64,000 nucleotides of DNA from Jaminaea rosea (GCF_003144245.1 NW_020289981.1:282831-346830); one strand, 5' to 3'. Shown: positions 31,430 to 42,754, numbered from the stretch's first letter. Translations and numbers: made by a program. Notes: a model not told the origin generated them from the sequence alone.

Positions 31430-32611
31430 ATGTCGAACCCGCAAGAATTCAAGCAGGCCCCTCACAAGCTCCTGGTCATCCCAGGCCCAATCGAGGTAGC
31501 AGACGATGTCTTGCTCGCCAATGCCCACCCATCTATGTCGCACGTCTCACCGGATTTCGTCCCTGTCCTCGGCGACTGCATCAGGATGTTCCGCGACTGC
31601 CTCCTCGCCCCTGAGGCCCAGCCCGTCATCACGGCTGGCTCCGGCACGCTCGGTTGGGACCATGTAGCAGCAAATGTCATCGAGCCGGGAGAGGAGGCGC
31701 TTGTTCTCAATTCGGGCTACTTTGGTGACTCGTTCGCTGAGTGCCTCGAGGTGTACGGCTCAAAGGTGACGCAAATCAAGGCGCCTATCGGCTCCAAGCC
31801 CAGCCTGCAAGAGGTCGAGGCAGAGCTCAAGAAGAAGAAGTACAAGGTCCTCACCTTCACTCACGTAGACACCTCCACCGGCGTCCTCTCCGACGCCAAG
31901 GGGCTCGGCGAGCTTGTTAAGCGCGTGAGCCCCGAGACCATCCTCGTCCTTGACGGTGTCTGCTCCGTCGCATCGGAAGAGATTCGCATGGACGAGTGGG
32001 GAATCGACGTCGTCCTCACCGCCTCGCAGAAGGGTCTCGGCTGCCCTCCCGGCCTTATGCTCCTCGCCGCATCAAAGAAGGCGATCAAGGCCTTTGAGAG
32101 CCGCAAGACTCGCCCCAACTCCTACTACGCCAGCTGGGCCAAGTGGATCCCGGTCATGAAGGCTTACGAGGCAGGCACGGGCGCATACTTCGGTACGCCT
32201 CCCACCAACCTCCTGTACGCTCTGCACGCTTCGCTCACCAAGATCACAAAGAAGAGCCCCTCGATTGAGGAGCGTTGGGCCATGCACAAGGCCGCTTCTG
32301 ACCGCATCAAGAACTACGTACAGAAGGAGCTCGGCCTTGACCAACTCGTACAGGACGGCATCAAGGACGGAGCGCACGGAATGACGGCGGTGCGCTACCC
32401 CAAGGGATTCAAGGCTGCGGACCTCCTCCCGCGCCTGGTGAAGAGGGACGTAGTCTTTGCTGCTGGTCTGCACAAGGAGTGCAAAGACGAGTACTTCAGG
32501 ATCGGGGCAATGGGCCAGGTGACGGTTGTTGAGGACGCCAAGAATGGGCAGATTGACCACCTGCTCAAGAGTCTCAAGGAGGCACTCGAGGAGGCCGGGT
32601 ACAAGAAGTAG
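31430..32611 (+). CDS. AGX1: Alanine-glyoxylate aminotransferase (PLP enzyme)
   Basis: Class V PLP aminotransferase that makes glycine from glyoxylate and alanine. 393 residues in one exon from ATG 31430. Recognised: HKLLVIPGPIEVADDVLLAN near the start, MSHVSPDF, TAGSGTLGWDHVAANVIEPG, THVDTSTGVLSDAKGLG, LVLDGVCSVASEEIRMDEWG and the PLP lysine in TASQKGLGCPPGL (K201). AYFGTPPTNLLYALHASL and HGMTAVRYP complete the fold. No peroxisomal signal at the C-terminus (ends GYKK). The ATG chosen starts right before the conserved part; an upstream exon could add a mitochondrial presequence. Confidence 0.93.
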   Translation: MSNPQEFKQAPHKLLVIPGPIEVADDVLLANAHPSMSHVSPDFVPVLGDCIRMFRDCLLAPEAQPVITAGSGTLGWDHVAANVIEPGEEALVLNSGYFGDSFAECLEVYGSKVTQIKAPIGSKPSLQEVEAELKKKKYKVLTFTHVDTSTGVLSDAKGLGELVKRVSPETILVLDGVCSVASEEIRMDEWGIDVVLTASQKGLGCPPGLMLLAASKKAIKAFESRKTRPNSYYASWAKWIPVMKAYEAGTGAYFGTPPTNLLYALHASLTKITKKSPSIEERWAMHKAASDRIKNYVQKELGLDQLVQDGIKDGAHGMTAVRYPKGFKAADLLPRLVKRDVVFAAGLHKECKDEYFRIGAMGQVTVVEDAKNGQIDHLLKSLKEALEEAGYKK

Positions 32612-32792
32612 TAAGCGCGCTCATGGCACAGTGTACACAAAGTAGCGGCATTTGCCACCCATAATACAATCTTCAGCTCTCCCGAGACATATCTGCTTCA
32701 TTCCCATGCTCTCGTCATAGTGGCGTCACGTCGTTTGTTTGCGTGAATCATGATCTGATATTGCTGCTACGAATCAACCTCGAACCACACCT

Positions 32793-35211
32793 CTAGTTGA
32801 GGGGCGCAACGTTGACCATCCCCTCGGTATGCTCCATAGGCACCTCCTTGACAAACGCCTCGACACACTGCGCCATCGTCGGGCTCGCCCTGCTCACGGG
32901 GTCGGTAGTGTAGAACTTCTCCCTCGTCAGTGCCGCAAGCAACGGCGCACCGCTGATCTTGGCAGCCGTCTTTCCTGAACCACCCAGCGCCTTCATGCCC
33001 GCCAAGGCAACCTCTGCCGCCTCGCGGCTGGTGGGCTCAGCGACATCATAGCGAACAAGGGATGGGCTGACCTCGAACATTCGATCCCTGAGGTCGAGGA
33101 GATCCTCGTAGGGGAGTGTGGCGCCGCAAACCTCGGACAGGGCACGGATGACCTTCCAGTCTTCCCTTGCCGCGCCGGGGGGAGAGACGGCGGCGCGCGT
33201 CTGCTGCGTGCGGCCTTCAGTGTTGACGTAGGTGACGTTCTTCTCTGTGTAGGCTGCAGAGGGGAGGACAACGTCCGCGAGCGATGCGCCAACGTCACCG
33301 TGGTGGCCCTGATAGACGACAAAGCTGTCTGCTGGGATGGACTCGGGCGAGACGTCGTCTGCGCCGAGGAGGTAGACGAACTTCGGGTTGGTGGCGTTGT
33401 TGCTCGCCTGAATGCCGATGTCGTTAGCTGCCGTACGAGAGGCAGTGCGCTGCAGGAAGTTGAGACCGTTCCACTCCTGAGTGAGCATGCGGTCCTTGTT
33501 CTTCTCGACGAGAGTGGCCAAGTCAGAGAGGATGGCCTTGCCGTCTACATGCTCCGCTACACCGCTGCCGACGATGATCATGGGCTTCTTTGCCTTGCCG
33601 AAGAGCTTGGCAAACTCGCCCTTTCCAGCAACGAAGTCACGTACAGCTTGCGCATCGCTGCCGACGTGAGCGTAGTCGTAGGTGAGGTCAACCTTCTCCC
33701 CGATCAGTCCCACGTCGAGGCCATTGTGGAGGTAGCCCTTGCGAATGCGAGTGTTGACAATGGCGGCCTCGTGGCGAGGGTTGGTACCGACGAGGAGGAG
33801 GGCATCTGCCTCCTCAAGGCCGGAGATGGTCGAGTTCATCATGTAGTTGGAGCGGAAGTCCTGCGAGTAGATGGGAGCTGCCGAGTCGACTGCTGGTTGG
33901 TCGACGGTGACGTTCTCGGAGCCAAGGCGGTTCATGAGGTCCTTGAGTGCCACCATGGATTCAGCGTCGGCGAGGGAACCGACGACACCCTTGATCTCGT
34001 CGCCCTTGGCGCCAGACTGCTCGAGACCCTCAGCAACGGTGGCAAGTGCCTCGGGCCATGAAGCGGGAACGAAGCGGTCGCCCTGCTTGATGAGCGGGGT
34101 AGTGAGGCGCTGGTACTTAAGTCCATCTGCGGCGTAGCGGGTCTTATCGTTGATCCACTCCTCGTTGACGTCCTCGTTGAGGCGGGGAAGGACACGCATG
34201 ACCTGGACGCCTCGCGAGTCGACGCGAATGTTAGACCCAACGGCGTCGAGAACATCGATGGACTCTGACTTCTTGAGCTCCCAAGGTCGAGCGGTGAAGG
34301 CGTAGGGCTTTGACGTGAGGGCACCGACGGGACAAAGGTCGATCATGTTGCCCGACATCTCGGAGTTGATGCTGAGTGGACGAGGGGCCAGCGAAGCAAG
34401 GTCAGTCTCGTCGTGGTGACATTGATTGAGAGCGTCGCGCGAGCGTACCACTCACCTCTTCTCGACGTATGTGCCAATCTGCAAGTCATTGCCACGTCCC
34501 GATGTGCCCAAGTCCTGGACACCAGCAACGTCATTTGCGAATCGCACGCAACGAGTGCACTGAATGCATCTAGTCATAACCGTCTTGACCAATGGTCCCA
34601 AGTTCTTGTCCTCCACAGCCCTCTTTCCAGCAACCTCGTGCATCCTTCCCCTGTCAGAGCCATACCTCATCGACTGGTCCTGCAAGTCGCACTCGCCACC
34701 CCAATCACAGATGGGGCAGTCGAGCGGGTGGTTGGCGAGGAGGAACTCCATGACTCCTTCACGGGCTTTGGCTACGAGGGGAGAGGTGGTGGAAACTACT
34801 TGTCCGGGCTGAACGGGCCAAGCGCATGAGGCAATGGGCTTGGGAGCGCCCTTGGACTCGACGAGGCACATGCGGCAGTTACCGGCGATGAGCAGACGCT
34901 CGTGGTAGCAGAAGCGCGGGATCTATGAGAAGGAGGAGAATGGATGAGGTGTGAGGAAGTCTTAAATGCGGCGACAATTTGGGGATAAACGGACTCACCT
35001 GAGCACCAGCCTGCTCGCAAGCCTGAATGAGAGCGGTACCCTGGGGCACAGTGACCTCCTTGCCGTCGATGGTGAGGGTGACCATCTTCTTCTCCGGTGC
35101 AGGGGTGGCGAGCATTGCTCTTGATGAAGTGGCAAAGCTGCTCGATGCCACACGAGGAGCAGCTACCGCTCTGGCAGCGCTCGTGGATGAGCGCAGAGTG
35201 CGAGAGAGCAT
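32793..35211 (-). CDS. NADH:ubiquinone oxidoreductase 75-kDa subunit (complex I)
   Basis: Iron-sulfur subunit of the complex I peripheral arm (NDUFS1/Nuo78 family), in the mitochondrial matrix. Exons 35211-34999, 34922-34456 and 34371-32793, 752 residues, introns 76 and 84 nt. An N-terminal presequence ([20 protein letters not shown]) is followed by the ferredoxin-like domain: [18 protein letters not shown], then [20 protein letters not shown] and [19 protein letters not shown], giving the expected [2Fe-2S] and [4Fe-4S] cysteines. [20 protein letters not shown] and [20 protein letters not shown] begin the molybdopterin-oxidoreductase-like part. The second acceptor at 34372 gives [12 protein letters not shown], matching the family. 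Confidence 0.95.
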
Positions 35212-36027
35212 GATGGGCGCGCGGGTGGCCAAGTGGCGAAGGAGAGCAGACGATGTGGCGATGAAGAGGATGAGAAGGTGACAACAACTGACGACTCTGA
35301 GCCGCGATGGCAATTGCTTGCAGCTACTCTAGAGAGTGGTTGCAAGGGGATATCGAAGTGTTGGTGAAGGAGCGGCAACTTGGAGATGTGGCGAGGGTTG
35401 GAAGTCGAATCGACGTTCGCTGCTCTCTGGCTCTGGCTCTCTCGCCTCTCTCCCCGCCCTCGCCGCGATTGCCAATCAGGCCCGACTTGACTTCAGCCTC
35501 GACGTCGGGATCCGCCTCGTGGCGCGCGCGAAGCCGGGACGCACGGCCAAAGAGGAGGGGCGGCAACGGCCACCAATGGCGAGAAGTACCGTGATCAACG
35601 CTCTCAGCATCGAGGACCTTGAAGGGTGGCTGATCGGACAGTCATAATCGCCAATAAGAAAAGACAGAGCTCACGCAGCTTCAGATCACTTCATCATCAA
35701 CATCATGAGAGCTTCGGCGGTCTCTCGGCTGAACACACACGTAGAAAACGCACGGCCACGCTCACGCCGTCCCAGCTACCTTACGATGAGAAGATCTTAC
35801 GATTCTCATTTGCCATCGTTTGCACGCACCTCTCGAAAGAGGGACATACAGGCCATGATGGCGAGCCAGAAGACGAGGAGGACTACGAGCACCGAAGAAG
35901 GTGATCAAAGCTCCCGGCGCCCAGGTGGAACAAGTGTTACATGAAAGGAGCAAGAGTCAAAGGAGAGCGGGTGATGATGCGATGCTGACGGAGGAGAGAA
36001 TGCTTTGGCGGGAAAGCGCTGCTGCAT
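35212..36027. other. Intergenic, complex I promoter and eL31 3' end
   Basis: 816 bp between two minus-strand genes. Several open frames exist on both strands (for example 35626-35904 +, 35762-35953 -); none shows a recognisable protein, a conserved start or consistent splice sites. A short hydrophobic stretch in one minus frame (about 35850-35910) is preceded by a stop and has no clear exon. Confidence 0.45.
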
Positions 36028-36739
36028 TTACTCGGCGTCAATCGTCTCCGTCTGCAGGCCGTGGAAGTCGGTGATGCCGAGGACGGGGGTGACGTAGGTG
36101 TAGAGCTTCTCCTTGGCCGCCTCGTCGTCGTTGCGCTTGCCTGTAGAGATGCGGGGAATGGGGAAAAGTCAGTCGGTGGTTCGCGGCAAGGAGAGAAATC
36201 GCAGCCAGCAGTCGTCCCCTTGACACTGCATCAGGCTCTCGCTACTGCCAGCCTTGGCCTGACAAGCCAAGCTATGCTAGCCTTGCAGTATACCCTCCAA
36301 CCATCTCGCGTCACTTTGGTCCCCAGCTTCTCGGCCCATCTCCTGCTGATCCCATCGTCCACCAGAGCAATTGACTTTTGCACGCCTGACGCCTACTCAC
36401 GCTCAAGACGAACGCGGACCCTCCTGGGAACGTCCTTGACACCGAGCTTCCAGATCTCCTGGTTCATCTTGGGGTCGATGCGAACATCCTTGGTGCCCAT
36501 TGCCTTCTGCGCAAACTTGATGACCTCCTTGACACCCTTGGGCGCACGCTTCTTGAAGGCGACGTCGTGGACGCGCTTGTGAAGGTGGATGGTGCTGCGC
36601 GAGGACGAGTGGTCGAAGGTCAGTTTGAGGTCGGCGACGTAGTCTAAGGTCGTTGGAGGTATGACACTCACTACTCCCTGGTCACGACGTCCTGGAGAGC
36701 CGAACGCTGCTTGCGTCCTTCCTTCTTGGTGGGGGCCAT
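36028..36739 (-). CDS. RPL31: Ribosomal protein eL31
   Basis: 60S ribosomal protein at the rim of the exit tunnel. Exons 36739-36672, 36594-36401 and 36140-36028, 124 residues, the normal length for the family. Visible sequence: [89 protein letters not shown] and the end ETIDAE. Intron 1 is 77 nt and splits the Tyr codon (TA|C). Intron 2 is 260 nt (36141-36400), by far the longest in the window. Divergent from eL37, 729 bp apart. Confidence 0.96.
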
Positions 36740-37468
36740 TGTTGACTGTGAGAGGGGAGAGGAGGGAGGAGACGCAGATTAGGATCGAATTCTCGACAAT
36801 GGATGAATGGAAGGCGGTCGAGTCCAGGAGGCTTGAGACGCAGCAGTCGTAGCAGTGGCAGCAGAACACCAAGCATCATGCATCCCTTTGCCCTTCCAGC
36901 GACAGAGCTCCCTGCTCAATCTTTCCCATCACCTGCCTATCACGAGAGGCTAGCCCTTCCTTCGCAATCTTCCCGTCCGAGCTAAGTCCTTGCTGCACTC
37001 GACTGCCGGCTACGACTGCTGCGATCCTTCTGTACGCCCGCCTGGTACGACTAGCGTATCTCTACGCTTGCATGCCGTACTTACGATGAAGAAGAGGGAG
37101 GGGTGATGGTTGAGGAACGAGGTCAAGAGAGCGGAGGCGTGGAGTCGTAGCAGTCGATGAGCACCCAGTCGTTCGTGTGCCCGCGCTCTCTCTCTCTCTG
37201 GCCTGGCTCTGGCCTCGCCGACGCTCGCTCTCAAGTCGAGTCTGTCCTTGGGTTGTCGAATTCCTTTGAGCCTGAGCGGGGCGGGACCGCAGATGCTGCA
37301 CGTGACTTGTCCCGCTCTCTTTCTTCTCTCCTCGACACCACGTGGCTGTCTCACGGCGCGAGCAGGCGGGCGGGCTGCAGCGAGTGAGGGAAGGACGAAC
37401 TCGCCCTCGTCCGCACCCGCTTTGGCCCTTCGTCCTCACCACCATCACCCCTCCATCCTCAAGACAAG
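36740..37468. promoter_or_regulatory. Shared promoter region of two ribosomal protein genes (eL31, eL37)
   Basis: 729 bp between divergent ribosomal protein genes, a layout that favours coordinated transcription. Includes an 11-bp TC-type dinucleotide run (37190-37200). No specific ribosomal-protein regulator site is recognised by eye. Confidence 0.5.
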
Positions 37469-37929
37469 AGTGAGTCGCCGCAATAGCGAGCACTCTTGCA
37501 CTATTGCAGATCATTGACTTCGTCCATTCTCATCTTTCCCCCTCGCAGTGACCAAGGGTACTACCTCGTTCGGTCTCAGGCAGTGAGTGTCGCCCCCCCT
37601 CCTCAGCCATACGCTGCACACTTCATGGCCCCGAGCAATCTCAACTGACTGTCTCGCTCTCCCTCGCCTCCTCTGCCACTCACAGCACGAAGTCGCACAC
37701 TATCTGCCCCCGATGTGGCAACAGGTCAGCTCACAAGCAGAAGGGCACCTGCGCTAGCTGCGGATACCCCTCGGCCAAGACCCGCTCGTACAACTGGGGT
37801 CAGAAGGCAAAGCGCCGCCACACTACGGGCACTGGTCGCATGCGTCATCTTCGCACCGTCCCTCGCAAGGCCAAGAACGGCTTCCAGACCGGTGCTAAGA
37901 AGAGCAAGGTCGCCGCCAAGTCGGCGTAA
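37469..37929 (+). CDS. RPL37: Ribosomal protein eL37, start codon split by an intron
   Basis: 60S protein with a C4 zinc finger. Exons 37469 (only the A of ATG is coding), 37549-37582 and 37686-37929, 92 residues. Sequence reads [20 protein letters not shown], then [20 protein letters not shown] with all four zinc cysteines, [20 protein letters not shown] and [15 protein letters not shown], ending [10 protein letters not shown]. The ATG is formed by splicing: A at 37469 before a GTGAGT donor, TG at 37549 after a CGCAG acceptor (79-nt intron). Intron 2 is 103 nt. No ATG in the second exon could replace it. Confidence 0.93.
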
Positions 37930-38665
37930 GCTGGTTAGGGTCGCGAGAGGGATAGGAGGAATTGGGTGAAGGCGTAGAGACATTGAGGAGCTCAACAGAG
38001 GGTGGGTATTGCTATGCACATTTGATGAGATGCGGTGAATTAGGTTGCGAGGGATTAGCGTCGTCAGCGTAGACAGCGAGATGCGGGGCGATCAGTGTTG
38101 CAACACGGGCTATACTCGGCGGTTGGCATCACGGTGAGCAAGCATGAGCAGGCCGCTCAATGCTCCTGTGAGAGTTGACGAGGAATAGCTGGGGCAGTGC
38201 AGCAGGGCAACTTTATCATGACCATCGTCACACCATCAGCACATGCTGACCCGACGGCATCCTACTCTTCCCCCATCAGGCTCCATCACGCTCGTCCAAC
38301 CATCACACCTTCTTCCTCTTCTTCTCCAACACTGATCTGCAAGCATCGAGCTACACACATCATCGTCCATGTCGACCCATCGATGTGCGGGGCATCTTTG
38401 GCCATCATCACCTTGTCCCTTGTTCATTCTACATGACCCAATGTACACTTTCACTCGCATACCCTCGCGCGTGAGGAAGAAAAGGAGCGACGAGGAGTCC
38501 GGCGGACGAGCGATCGAGCATGGGAAGAGCGATGAGATTCTAGGGTTCAGCATGGCGAGGAGAAAGCTTTGCAGCTACTCGACTAGCCCTGTTGCATTGA
38601 AGAGCAGGAGTCACTACGAGACATCGCCTCCCACCCCACACCCCTGCTTCCCCTGCCTTCCTCAT
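37930..38665. other. Convergent spacer, eL37 / tRNA phosphotransferase
   Basis: 736 bp between convergent 3' ends. Contains open frames on both strands with no recognisable protein. No RNA gene recognised. Confidence 0.5.
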
Positions 38666-39767
38666 CTAATCCCTCTCCCAGACTACCTCCCCCTTCCTGC
38701 TTTCCACCTTGATCACGTATTTGAGCGGTAGCACCCCCTTCTCGTCGACGCCTGCAGTCAAAAGAGCGCCATTGCTCGCGAGGTGGAAAGGCACTCCATC
38801 ACGGAGAGCATTGATGAGGTCGATGTGGATCAGAAGCGGGGAGTTTGGTCTCATGCCTGAGCATGATGGCGACAGATGCGTAGTCAGTATTCGCTTTACT
38901 TCCGTTGAAACTCCCCAATGTCGCCTGCCTCCAACGTTACCGCCACGGCCAGCGTGGCTCGCACTCACCACTCCCCACACCTTCGACACCTGGACGTGCC
39001 CTCGCCAGGTGGATATGATTTCGCTTCATCCTGCTCAGCCAACCGGACTGCTTGATGAGATCCCATGCTGGCTCAGTGGTCCCATGAAGGATCTCGACGC
39101 CGGGTGGGAGACGAGGCTCGCCCTCCTCTTGTGGGCTCGTAGCGCTCTCACTGTCTGTCTTCGCCGTCGGTAATGCGAGTACGTCGAGATTCTGTAGCGT
39201 TACAGCTACATGATCCAATTCCTTGACGCTCTCGATCGTATGGCCCTGAATCGCCCTAACGAAGCAGTTGCCGTCGATTTCCCTCATCTCAAATCTCCTC
39301 TTCTCCCCAGGCGCCACATCCTCCACTACACGCCTTACATCCTCCAACTTGGGCTCTCTCCTTTTCTTCTTACCGTCCTTGGTGAATTGCCCATTGTCAG
39401 GCTCCATGTCTATCTGCTTGACTCGAGAGCGCTTCAAGCACTCGGTGACAGGGATGAAGCCATCGGGTCGGATGGGGAGCTTCTCCTTTTCGGCACCGTG
39501 ACGGAGCAGGTAGGAGAGGGCTCGACTGAGTTGAGTGAGAGGTGGTTGAGATGCCGGAGATTTGGGATGCGGCGATTTGGAGGACTTTGCGGGTTTGGAG
39601 GGCTTTGATGAGGAGGAGGGCGAGGAGGACGAGGGAGTGGGAGCAGGTGGAACGGAGCTGAGGCTGATGCTATCGAGACGGTTGTTGAGCGATGACGGGT
39701 CGGACTGAGAGTCTACTCCTGGTGCCGTCGCTTTTATCTGTGCTCCTTGCACTTCTTCTGACGCCAT
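38666..39767 (-). CDS. TPT1: tRNA 2'-phosphotransferase
   Basis: Removes the 2'-phosphate left after fungal tRNA splicing, transferring it to NAD+ (Tpt1/KptA family). Exons 39767-38969 and 38856-38666 (intron 112 nt), 329 residues. A Ser/Pro/Lys-rich N-terminus of about 75 residues is followed by LTQLSRALSYLLRHGAEKEK (conserved Arg and His), PIRPDGFIPVTECL, RRFEMREIDGNCFVRAIQGH, LPPGVEILHGTTEPAWDLIK (HGT motif), QSGWLSRMKRNHIHLARA and, in exon 2, DLINALRDGVPFHLASNGALL. Catalytic-site residues expected of the family are present. Divergent from the amino-acid transporter gene. Confidence 0.93.
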
Positions 39768-39821
39768 CTTGATGCTCTTGTGAGGGATGGTGCTGCTGAG
39801 GAAGGATTGGAATCAAAGTCC

Positions 39822-39853
39822 CCGGCGGCGGCAGCGGCGGCGGCGGCGGCGGA
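39822..39853. repeat. (CGG)n-type trinucleotide tract
   Basis: GGC/CGG repeats with one interruption, in the 199-bp divergent region between the phosphotransferase and transporter genes. GC-only repeats like this can form stable structures and vary in length. Confidence 0.9.
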
Positions 39854-39966
39854 AAGGGACTTGGTCGATTTCAAAATTGAACTCGAGGTCAGTGCTCCAC
39901 GGCCGTGTTGTGTTGCTCTCACCTCCTGACTTGCTTGTCACTCGCCTTCTGTCAAGCTCGCCCGCC

Positions 39967-42754
39967 ATGGGCAAGCAAGGCAAGCAGGTCGATACCGCTG
40001 CGGGCCCATCCCATCCGCCAGCTGAAGCATCGTCTTCGTCGTATGATCTGGGCACCTACCCGCCGGTGGAGCTGTACGCTGCTTCGCCTGAAAAGGCCGT
40101 CAGGCAACGTACCAGGACACGCACAATAGAAGGCAGCCGCAAGGGCGATGAGGACGACGACGAGAACTCACGTCCACTCAGCAAGACCTACGATGATGAC
40201 ATGACTGATGATGATATCCCAAGAGCACGACGCAGTACTGCTATACCTCGCCCTCCTTCCTTTGCGCAATCCCAATTCGCAACCATCGTTCGACGCCAGA
40301 GGAAACGACGCCTCTTCACCCCTCACGACGACGAGCACCACGCCGGCTCAGATGGCCAACATCATCACCATGCCGACGTCGAGTCAGGCTGGCAAGGCTC
40401 GACGCTCAAAATGGGGCGAAGCAGGACAGAGGGACCAGCAAGGGCCGCCCCACTCAACGACTACGACTTTGCGGGCTGGGGCAGCATGGCGATGCTTGAT
40501 ATCACCGAGGATCAATGGAAACGGGCTGAGCATCGGGTACGCCAACGGCGCAATCGCCCGAGACTAGGCCAATTGAGAGCAATGGCCATTGCAGGCAACG
40601 CCGTCACGGGCAGCATCTTCTACGCTCTCCCCTCCGTCTTTGCCGTTGCTGGCGTGTGGACACCCGTCTGTCTCGTCCTCGCGGCCCTCCTAATGATCCC
40701 GACCCTCATCGTCATCCATGCACTGGCTCAAACGCTCAGCTGTGGGAGTAATGCTGCTTCTTACTCGTACATTCTCAACGTCTGCAGCAGCCGGACCTTG
40801 GCCCTCGTAGCCGGAGCGATCACGTTGCTGGACGCAGTAAGCACCGGAGCTGTATCAGCAAGCACGGCTGCCTCGTACGCTTCAAGTGAAGCAGGCCAGC
40901 GGCTCTCGGGCACAGCATTCACTCTCATCTTCCTCGTCGCCCTCACTGCAGTCGGTCTACTCGGGCTGCGTGACAGCTCCACGACGGCCCTCTCCATCTA
41001 TTCATTCCACAATGCAGCAATGCTCGCTCTCCTCGTTGCAGGCTGCATCGCCTGGGGCCGACAAGGAAGTGCAATCCTGATCGGCAACTGGGTCTCTCCC
41101 TCGCCCAACGGCAAGTCAACAGCGCGAGCCTTGTTCGACGGCACAGTGGTCGCTTTCGTCGGTCTCACAGGATTCGAGACTACGGTCAGCTATGCAGCCT
41201 CCGTTGCCTCAGGCTCATTCAGCAAGGCTCTCCGTAACATCTGGCTCAGCGTAGCACTACTGGAGGCGCCGATGGCCCTGCTGGTCCTAGCCGTCGTTCC
41301 GCTCAAGCAGATTCAATCATCAAACGACGTCCTCGCTCTCCTGGCGTCCGTTGCAGGGGGAAAGGGACTACACATCTACATCACGGTGGATGCAGCTGTC
41401 GTGCTCTGCGGTGGGGTGCTGACGGGCGCCATATCGTGTGCAGGACTGTTGCTAGCTATGTGCGCCGATGGCACTCTGCCGCGCTGGTTGGCAGGTACGC
41501 TGAAGAGGACGGGAGCGCCCGTATGGTGCTTGACTGCCTACTTGGGTTTATGCATCATCGTTTGCGCTACGGCAGGTTTCGACCAGTTGACTTTATCGAG
41601 CATATGTGAGTGCTGAGGTGCCAAGTGGCAAGACTGGCCATTGCGCTCACTGACGCATTTCTTTAATCCTCTCGACCCGCACGCGCAGTCTCCCTCGCTT
41701 TCCTCGCGGTCCTAACCCTCTTCGGCCTCTCCTCCCTCCTAGCCTTCCACTCACGGCCGCTCCTCTTCTCCTCCCGCTCCACCCCGCGGCCCTTACCACC
41801 ACGCATCGTTCTCCTCTCACTCTGCATCACAATTGTTGCCTTGGCTGGGAACGTGGCCCTCTCGCCTCTCGCGCTCGCCCAAGCGGCAGCGTACGCAGGC
41901 GTGATTGCCGTGCTGCTGCTGGCATGGGCGAACAGGGTGCCGCTGCTGCATTTCATCGGGGTCTGGGCGCCGAGCGTACTGTTCGCTGACGGTGGAGTGG
42001 GCACGGGGAATGGACACGATGCTGACGATGGCGAGCTTGTGGTCAGGAAGGCGAGCAAAGACAATAGAGGCTTGGCGGCGTGGATCGTCAGGCGGTCCAA
42101 AGCTTGGGTCGCGAGACAGAGAAGGGAGAATCGTGCTATCGTGAGTTGCCCGGCCCCGTCCCGCTCATCCTCCTCTTACCCTTCACTCACCCTATCTCTC
42201 TCTCCTCCGTTGCGCAGTTCCTCACATCAACCGACTCACTCCCTCATCTCCTACAAGCTCTCCTTTACCTCTCTCGAAACGAGCCCTCCGTCGGCCATCT
42301 CACTCTCGCGCACTGCTACCGCTCCGTGGACGCGATCCCTGCAGAGCTGGAGGCGAACCATCAGCTGGTGGACGAGGCTTTCCCGCACATCACGGTGGAC
42401 TTGGTCTTCTTTGATGGGGCGAGGAGCAGGAGAGGCGCCCGGACAGGGGAGGATGCGGAGGAGATGATGGTGGAAGACGGGGAAAGCCAGGAAAAGGGAG
42501 GATGGGGAGCTGAAGCGCTCGAAGCGCTGATGATCGCTATGAGTGAGGCGGAACAGGCTATCAAGACTGGCGGAGGGACGACTGCAGTCGGCGACGATGC
42601 TTCTGGCCAGCCTTCAGCAGCCCCGCCGATGATCAGTGCAGCTGAGGCCAAAATTCGCAGCCGGGTCTTCATCGGTTGCCCGTCTCCCTCCCCTGCAGGT
42701 GGGACAAACTTGCTCAGCGATGTGGGCGAAGGGGTGCGCATCATCCTCGACTGA
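39967..42754 (+). CDS. APC-superfamily amino-acid transporter with soluble C-terminal domain
   Basis: Multi-span transporter of the amino acid-polyamine-organocation superfamily. Exons 39967-41605, 41689-42140 and 42218-42754, 875 residues, introns 83 and 77 nt. A charged cytosolic N-terminus of about 200 residues leads into LRAMAIAGNAVTGSIFYALP, then about twelve hydrophobic spans including GSNAASYSYILNVCSSRTL, AFVGLTGFETTVSYAAS and GVLTGAISCAGLLLAMCADG. After the last spans a hydrophilic domain of about 220 residues follows (LYLSRNEPSVGHLTLAHCYR, ITVDLVFFDGARS, RSRVFIGCPSPSPAG). The tail resembles soluble C-terminal domains known from some APC transporters. Substrate unknown. Confidence 0.85.

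Noticed and set aside
32600-32611. Peroxisomal targeting signal on the aminotransferase
   Set aside because: The protein ends GYKK, which is not a PTS1.
32765-32792. GGTTCGAGG-like string on the minus strand resembling a tRNA B box
   Set aside because: Lacks the rest of the B box, no A box at the right distance and no cloverleaf stems.
33300-34061. 253-residue open frame antisense to the complex I subunit
   Set aside because: Shadow of a strongly conserved gene on the minus strand.
35626-35953. Small frames and a short hydrophobic stretch between the complex I and eL31 genes
   Set aside because: No ATG for the hydrophobic frame, a stop just before it, and no consistent splice sites.
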